Positions 57,596 to 64,000 of a stretch of DNA of 64,000 nt are shown here, one piece after another. The notes below the pieces were generated by a model, which saw nothing but the letters and a program-made list of their open reading frames with translations, made no database searches and was not told the DNA's origin. How positions within the stretch are numbered: position 1 is the stretch's first letter; each line of letters begins with the position of its first letter. Origin of the DNA: Angiostrongylus vasorum (taxonomy: Eukaryota > Nematoda > Chromadorea > Rhabditida > Metastrongylidae); contig JADANN010000251.1 of the NCBI GenBank assembly GCA_018806985.1, forward strand, positions 1,387,501 through 1,451,500, given 5' to 3'. Made by a program: the position numbers and the translations under genes.

Positions 57596-57955
57596 GTAGG
57601 TAGCGCAGTAGTTGTGATTCCGTTCATTATGAGCACGGTGCAGTCTGGGGTTCACTAAGCCTCCCAACCCTCTGGGGTTGGGAAATTGGTGCTAGACGTG
57701 TCTGGGAAAAGTTGAGTGTTTTCAACCCCCAGTAAGGAGACTCTAGCCAGGTTATCTTTGGACTCTACTGAGAATCCACTCTACTAGGACTCAGTGACGT
57801 ACATGAAGAATACGGCAATCCTCAAGCAGAGCCGAATCTACATGGGAGTGGTTCGAAGACCTTAGTGTAGGACAGATGCGAAAACGAATCGAATGCGAGA
57901 ACTGCTGGGATCTCTAAAGCAGATGTGAAAACGGGTGGGATAAAATAAAATAAGA
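57596..57955 (+). mobile_element. S2 SINE copy
   Basis: Plus-strand S2 copy. Head AGGTAGCGCAGTAGTTGTGA with an A-box match; the B box is mutated. Body GGGAAATTGGTGCTAGACG, and AAAATAAAATAAG tail at about 57940-57955. Confidence 0.82.
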
Positions 57956-58271
57956 AACGAGTGGTACATAGTTATTGAAAAATGGCTATAGTTGAATGAT
58001 AGTAGTGGTCTACTTATTCTAGTCGCTCTATGATTCCTGATTTCATTATCCTCGACACTCTAATGAGTACCCTGTGAATGATCACAAATCTTTTCTGCAA
58101 GGCGGAAACGAAACAAGGAAACACTGTACGGAAATCTTTCGTTTTTGTTAGGATAGTATCGTTACGCTTCAAAATGAACTGTGCATGTCCCTCCTTAGAT
58201 TTTCTCAGCTATTGAATGAATGTCTGTGCTTGATTGCGATAGCACGATAAGGATAAAGGATAAACAAAGTA

Positions 58272-58436
58272 TAGAACTTTCGGCGCTGATCAACCCCTGA
58301 GGAATGGACGATGACGATTCTACTTCATAAAGCGTCTTTACAGCTGAATGAGCAGCTGTTGGTTAATTGGATCGAGGATCGAAACAACAACCATGTGTGC
58401 TTGAAGGGCATCATTAACTATTGCGCTACATGCGCC
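58272..58436 (-). mobile_element. S1 SINE copy with internal deletion
   Basis: Minus-strand copy: GGCGCTGATCAACCCCTGAG at one end and the head CTATTGCGCTACATGCGCC at the other. The central 120 bases or so are absent. Confidence 0.7.
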
Positions 58437-59029
58437 TTCACATCTTGGTATTCTCAGTTGAATAACTGCACTAATCAGACGTGTCCAATTAATCAGCAAA
58501 AGAAACCCCGTTCGGTACATTAGAATATTCTCATTTTAATGCAGTACTACAACATGGTGCTTCAAACACGATGCCATAATTTTTTTCTGCAATGGATATA
58601 TTTAGATTGTTGTTTTTGAAGAAATTGAATTGTTAAAGGAAAGCTTTTCACCTGTCACCATTAATTTTCACTGTTATGAAACCAAGTCTGGGAAAAAATC
58701 AATCCCGTAGATTAGACATTTCAAAGCCATTTTTTACAAATTTTTTTGGTTGGGTATAGATTTTTGTACAAAACTGCATAAATTTTGGTGAAACTGGCAA
58801 AATTGTGAACACGTTTTGATATAATAACAAAAAAAAGTTGTATCTTAGTCGAGTGGTTCTCTAACACTGAAAAACACTACCCTTCTCTTTGATTGCCTAG
58901 GAAGCGGAATAGTGGTATTCGTCAGAAGACTTCGTTACACGCCGTGAAGGATAGGATGAAGTGAAGATAAAGCCTAATGAATCCATAAATCGAAGGTTTC
59001 TGTTAATCTCACTCCACTATTAATCAAAT

Positions 59030-59412
59030 CCTCCCAACGGTTTACCGCCTCATCATGGCTGAGAGGTGTTCCTAAGTGTTGGACTGCGATGTACAGCGGA
59101 GATATTCTTCCTCCCGGCAGGGTCTCCCAAGCTGAGAAGGGAGTCCGGCGTTTCAGTCAGGAAGCCTAGTTAAGAGTAAACCAATACAACCACCGTCCTT
59201 TTATCAAAGTCGTATGGTGGTAAATCTCCCTCTGATCCACAGGCGCTGCGACTGCCTGTGATTGTGAAGACTTGGGCCAACTTTGGCCAGGTTGACCTCG
59301 GGACTCCAGGGAACCATAACGGCTTAACCGGGAAATCTCCAAAAAATGGAGATTGTACTGGGGCCGGCACAACCACTAAGGACGGGCCACTCAAGTATCA
59401 AGTAAGCATCAA
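59030..59412 (+). mobile_element. S4 repeat copy
   Basis: Complete S4 copy from CTCCCAACGGTTTACCGCC to CAAGTATCAAGTAAGCATCA. Confidence 0.78.
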
Positions 59413-60000
59413 GTATTGCACTATAAAATGATAGAGCTTATTTTGTGTATTGCCTTGCTATGAAATGAGATATCCAATGTTGATGAATTTCAGTGCCATA
59501 AAATAACAAACCTGCTTTTTGGTGGAGCACCGGTGGAGCACCTTGTAAGATCACAATCAGTGTAAGAGAGAAATCATTCTGTTGCTTCTATTTTGCTACA
59601 AGACACATCCCAATAGCAACTACTTTGTGGTGTTCCCCCCTGCAGTCCCACTCATAACAGTACGGCTGCGAAGAAGACGAAATCTCCGAAACGTCAGCCA
59701 TCGACCAACAACACCAACAACAAAGACAACGAAAACGTATATCAACGTTGCATCAGCTCAACAAGATCAGCTTATGAGAAGTTTTTTATAAATAAATATA
59801 TCAACTAATTGTGCAGAGGTTTATAGAAACCAGGTCTTTTGAATTAATAAGCGAAATGTTCCAAGACGTTTGTAGGCGACTAATTGTAGGAAAACAAATC
59901 AAATTCAGGAACTGTTGAAATCGGAGTGGCAGTTTCCACGAGTGGTCATTTAAAAAGTATTAATAATAGGGAATGAATATGTAGCAGATATGATGACGAC

Positions 60001-60641
60001 CAGATACCGTATTAGTTGTGATTGTAGAACTTAGCGGACGCTTGTGCTCATAAATGATGCATGCATGTTATTGTACCTTCCATAATCCGTTTTTTTGTTT
60101 ACATTTAGTGTCAAGACGTTAAAATACCGTTCCTAGTTTTTTTTTCTACATGTCTTGAATGTTGGCCTATTACTTCGTTTCCAAATTGAAGGGAAAGTGG
60201 CAGTGTGTCTCGCAAGATTAATGAACTCATGTGTTCAGCAACACACGAAGCTGTTAATAGAAGCCTAACGAAGCAAATATGGCATCATTTCTTTTCAGTT
60301 CACTCAGCCACCACCCTCAAAAAGATCAAAGGAAGCTCTAATTACTAATGCTGCTTCATCTGTATTTGCTTCGTTAGGCTTCTATTAACAGCTTCGTGTG
60401 TTGCTGAACACATGAGTTCAGAAATCTTGCGAGACACACTGCCACTTTTCCTTCAACTTGGAAACGAAGTAATAGGCCTACATTCGAGGCATGTAGAAAA
60501 AAAAACTAGGAACGGTATTTTTAACGTCTTGACATTAAATGTGCCCAAAAAACGGATTATGGAAAGTACAAAAGCATGCATGCATCATTTATGAGCACAA
60601 GCGTCCGCTAAGTTTTACAGTCAGAACTACTGCAGTATCTG
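60001..60641. mobile_element. Foldback (large inverted repeat) element
   Basis: Left arm 60001-60279 and right arm 60363-60641, both 279 bases, are near-identical inverted repeats around an 83-base loop. The ends are CAGATACCGTATTAG and CTACTGCAGTATCTG. It has no coding capacity. Typical of a foldback or MITE-like DNA element; a transcript would form a long hairpin. Confidence 0.88.
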
Positions 60642-60739
60642 CTTATCAAGCGTTTAGGAAATAGTTAATATTCAATGCACCAACAATGACATGGGAAGAA
60701 TCGATTTCAAGGAATATCGAGTACATTTGTTTAGCATAA

Positions 60740-60930
60740 AAGAGAACTTCATCTGTTACTAGGCAATTTAGGAAATTTGGGCAATTTTTTGTAAGCATCT
60801 ACTACGGAATGGATCCAACGTGTTGATTCTTGTTGTGGTTTTCTGCAAGTTTTCACCGATATTGAGTTTTCACTATGCCGTTGACAGTGCAGTAATTTAA
60901 GGACATTTCCACGTATTGATCTGAAACAAG
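60740..60930 (-). pseudogene. Paralogous exon of chemoreceptor-like locus B
   Basis: Minus-strand block after acceptor TTTCAG begins ATCAATACGTGG. It aligns with the block near 47985-48103 (after TTCTAG, also ATCAATACGTGG). In the shared frame the 47.9 kb copy is open (INTWICFKISAMSTAWW) while this copy has stops. Confidence 0.4.
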
Positions 60931-61104
60931 AAGATATTTCGAAAAAAGATCTCGAACTCACTAAATAGATCCCAGCTGAATATATCGTGTAACAACATTG
61001 AAGAAATTTCCAATGAAAACCAACAGTGTTTCGTTAAGCATATCATCCTTAGTTTCCTCTTCTGCCAGGTTTGCATTTGTGACTTTACCCCCTGTTCTCA
61101 TAAT

Positions 61105-61490
61105 TTATCTTTTATTTTATTTTATTTCAGCCGTCTTCACGTCTACCGTGAAGATTCTAACACTTCTCACATTCGATTCGTTTCCCTCGCATCCGCTGTC
61201 CACGAACATCTTCTGACTATTAAATGTGGTTTCCGTTGCTGCTTGAGGATTTTCATTTCATCTTGAATGTGATAGAATGCTAGTCGAGCAATTCTCCCTG
61301 GAGTCCTGAGATAGCCGGGCTGGAGCGTTCCCATTTGGATTGCAGGGAGTCATTTTTATCCAGGAACGTTCGGTACCAATTTACCGACCCCGGAGGGATA
61401 AGAGGCATGGTTCGCTCGGTGCGGAATCGAAGTAGCACCATTCTCGTGTTAACGGACATCACTACCACTGTGCTGTCCGCCCCATACGTT
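61105..61490 (-). mobile_element. S2 SINE, full-length
   Basis: Minus-strand S2 copy. The tail is TTTTATTTTATTTTATTTC at about 61110; the head at 61430-61490 contains reverse complements of GTTAACACGAGAATGG and of an A-box-like CACAGTGGTAGTGATG. Confidence 0.85.
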
Positions 61491-62017
61491 CTTATAAGCA
61501 AATACGCTATACTGAAGAACGGATATATCACCTTATGGTAATAAGATTTATCAATTTCTAGACATCTCATTAAAGAAGGGAATTACGGTACTCAATATAT
61601 GTCTGTACTGTACTATTTTACCATGTAATATACATAGTAATACATGGTGCTTTAAATGTCCCTTTATCATTTGACAACACACCAAAGAACAGTTGTGTCG
61701 TTTTCAAATGCGGCAAGGAATGAAACTGCGAAAAAAGTCGAGTTCGTCTAAATAATTCCAAACGGCTAGGTCTTTGTAAACTAATCCACCATTATGCACA
61801 AAGTGGCCCTCTATTTAAAGATTGGACCATTATAAGCACTAGTCCTGTAAACACATCTTTCTTAATATTGCTAAGAACTGTACACGAAACTCCAGATAAC
61901 TTTTATTCCCGGCAACAAACATCAATTTAGTCTAGGTTAATGATGCGTTGTTTTGTTTTCTTTTTTTGATACGCATTTTTTTCCGACAAGAAGCATTATA
62001 AAGGTATTTAATTATAC

Positions 62018-63176
62018 CTGTTAAAGGAAACACAAGCAATTGCATTTGCACCGTTGTAGAAAATCCAGGGCACGGTCATCCAAAAAGCAGGTGATCGGAT
62101 CCGGGTCAAATAAAGGTTGAATGAAACGCCATAGAATGAAAGTTGACGTACAGAACAAACAGTACACAAACACCTTGAATTACTGTAAAGTTAGTGAGAG
62201 CGGAATGGCTTCAAATGAATGCCGACGAATAATTAAATGCAAAAAGGAAAATGAAATAAAAAAATTACCACATACATTGATAGTGAGGGTATTTTCTAAC
62301 CTTTTTGCCCTGAAAACAATTCACATTACATAGAAGAGTTTTTTTGCAGCAAAAACCATGAAAAACTAGAGTTGGAAGACGACAAATAAAAAAGTAAAGG
62401 ATAAAGCTCTCGGCGTTGATCAATCCCTGAGAGATGTGCCATGTATTCGACTTCATTAAGCATCGTTGGAGGTGATTGAATGCATATCTGTCCTTTACAA
62501 TGACTCGCGGTGGCCTACCGATGTATCGAGCCAGTGCTGCTATCCTCCCAGACAAGTCTGGTAGCAATTTGCTGACCCCGGAGGGATGGAGGGCTTGGTG
62601 GGCCGTGGGCGCGGAGACCGATTCCACGTGTGTGTTACAGGGCGCCTCCGACCACTGCGCCACACGCGCCCTTAGAAGGTGAAAGTTACTAAATTACTGC
62701 GAAAGTAACATTGAAGAGAGCGCTGAGAAAATATTTCTGTTCACACCTTTGATTTTAAGTCATAGAAAATCATCGAGTAACACACAACTGAGCACAGAAT
62801 AAATGGAACGACTGTATAGTCATCTAAAATTATACATAATCAGTGAAATTTAAACAAGAATTTCAGTAATACGAACAAAATTTGCTGAACTCTTCGTGTG
62901 CAGCGCAATTGGCAAAGAGTTCTAATTTGGCTTACTGACACCCAGAACGGCAGTTCACAATTCGATGAGTGAATGTTGCCGAAAGATTGTTTCCATTAAG
63001 TGTTGAGAAATATAAAAGTGCTTCTTCTAACCAATGAAACCGGAAAGATAGCTCAACGGTAGCGATTTGTCATAGCTCCACGAAAATTCTTCGCGATGAT
63101 ATATGTACCGAGATGGATTTGCCCATTTTAAAACGATGAAGATTGGGATCGTGGAGTGCGCAAGAGCAAAAATGAT
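62018..63176 (-). pseudogene. Chemoreceptor-like 7TM locus B (degraded)
   Basis: Minus-strand paralogue of locus A with the same splice borders. The exon from 63176 encodes IIFALAHSTIPIFIVLKW, then EEFSWSYDKSLPL, and meets an in-frame stop. 62747-62823 (77 nt, same length as in A) encodes DYTVVPFILCSVVCYSMIFY. 62018-62182 encodes VIQGVCVLFVLYVNFHSM and, in a shifted frame, PWIFYNGANAIACVSFNR (TM7-like). The S1 copy at 62397 lies in an intron. The TM3 exon is only faintly visible near 63250-63330. Confidence 0.6.
62397..62672 (-). mobile_element. S1 SINE, full-length
   Basis: Minus-strand S1 copy, well preserved from AAAGCTCTCGGCGTTGATCA to the head CACTGCGCCACACGCGCCC. It sits in an intron of chemoreceptor-like locus B. 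Confidence 0.88.
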
Positions 63177-63469
63177 CTGAAAATATTTGCCAAGAGAAAG
63201 TGAGAAGATTGTTGTTGCAATATTTTATATATTTTCCTGTTTAAGAACGAAGCCCAACAACTCTTTCACGCAATGCGCGGCCTTCAACGACGCTGCGACT
63301 TGGGACGGCTCCTAATTCTCAGTAGTTACGGATACGATGGATTTCCAAAACAGACCAATGGTTTCCGATAACTACAGAGATTGATGGGTCGGTAAAGCGA
63401 CAATACTATTGAACACACTTTACCCTATCGTTCCATAGGCTTAAGTTTTATGTGTTGCACTGTTTTTTT

Positions 63470-63950
63470 TTCTTATTTGCTGCTTATTCCTTCTTCACGT
63501 CATGCTAAAATTTGAAGCACAACCAAAAGGATGCTGAGATATGAACAAAACTAGGAACCTCAGTTGCGTTTCGAACTCACGATTACCCTTTCCCGGGGCT
63601 TACACGTTACTCACTGCATCATTGATGCCCTCGCTTTGCCTTTCTCTTAGCAAATTTTCAACTCTTTGGGTGCAATCAGCAATCACCAGTCAACGGGAAG
63701 GATATGGTGAGCAGAAATCGGCATTGAACCTCTAGCCAGGCAAAAGTTGCGCTCGAAATTACAACGTTCTAAAACAAAGTAAAAGGAAAGCTGCGCTGAA
63801 GGCAGTGCACCGGCCTCGGGTATTGCAGTTGACAGCATGTGAGCACCCCGTAAGTCTAACCGCAGGTTCAAAGCCCTTTTGAGGTTCCGAGTTTTGCCCT
63901 TATTTCAGCATCTTTGTGGACGTATGCTACTGCTCACTTTATGTTAGTGT
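63470..63950. mobile_element. S3 palindromic tRNA-like element
   Basis: Minus half (TTATTTGCTGCTTATTCC start, tRNA-like block with CTCACGATTACCCTTTCCC) then plus half (TATTGCAGTTGACAGCATG, CCGCAGGTTCAAAGCCC), ending CATCTTTGTGGACG. Reaches almost to the window end. Confidence 0.75.
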
Positions 63951-64000
63951 GGTCGCTCATACAAATACACTGCTACCGGCAACTGGAAGGGGTTTCCAGC

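Noticed and set aside
1..64000. CRISPR arrays, operons, ribosomal RNA genes or a spliced-leader RNA gene
   Set aside because: No regularly spaced repeats, rRNA blocks or SL1-like leader sequence were seen. The gene structure is eukaryotic throughout.

Overview
The window looks like nuclear DNA of a clade V nematode, most likely a parasitic strongylid. It is AT-rich, with GT-AG introns that are often kilobases long. It has a trans-splice-type acceptor before the first coding exon, many tRNA-derived SINE copies, RTE-like LINE remnants and serpentine chemoreceptor-like exons. No bacterial, organellar or viral layout is seen.

One gene dominates. On the + strand, positions 4783 to 41373 hold a BAZ2-type chromatin reader, the orthologue of C. 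elegans baz-2 (also called flt-1, ZK783.4). I assembled it by hand into 28 coding exons whose phases all match, giving an open frame of 1339 codons plus a stop. Domain order is: Gln-rich N-terminus, TAM/MBD-like domain (exons 6-8), DDT domain (exons 11-13), WHIM-type helices (exons 14-19), two PHD fingers (exons 22-24) and a C-terminal bromodomain (exons 26-28). An AATAAA about 1 kb past the stop is the likely polyadenylation signal. Intron 2 spans 14.4 kb and contains GC-rich pockets that could be internal promoters.

The introns and the whole 3' third of the window are loaded with interspersed repeats. I distinguish four short families. S1 is a tRNA-headed SINE of about 280 bp; four copies have clear 10-12 bp target-site duplications and a fifth has a shorter one. 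S2 is a second tRNA-headed SINE with an AAAAT-type tail. S3 is a palindromic element in which two tRNA-like half-units face each other. S4 is a repeat of about 390 bp with a heptamer tail. There are also three degraded RTE-type reverse transcriptase fragments and one large foldback element with 279-bp arms at 60001-60641.

From about 47.7 to 63.3 kb, minus-strand exons belong to two paralogous, degraded 7TM chemoreceptor-like loci: A at about 50.36-52.04 kb and B at about 62.02-63.18 kb. They share exon lengths and splice positions but carry stops and frameshifts. Positions 1-4758 and most intronic DNA show nothing else I can name.
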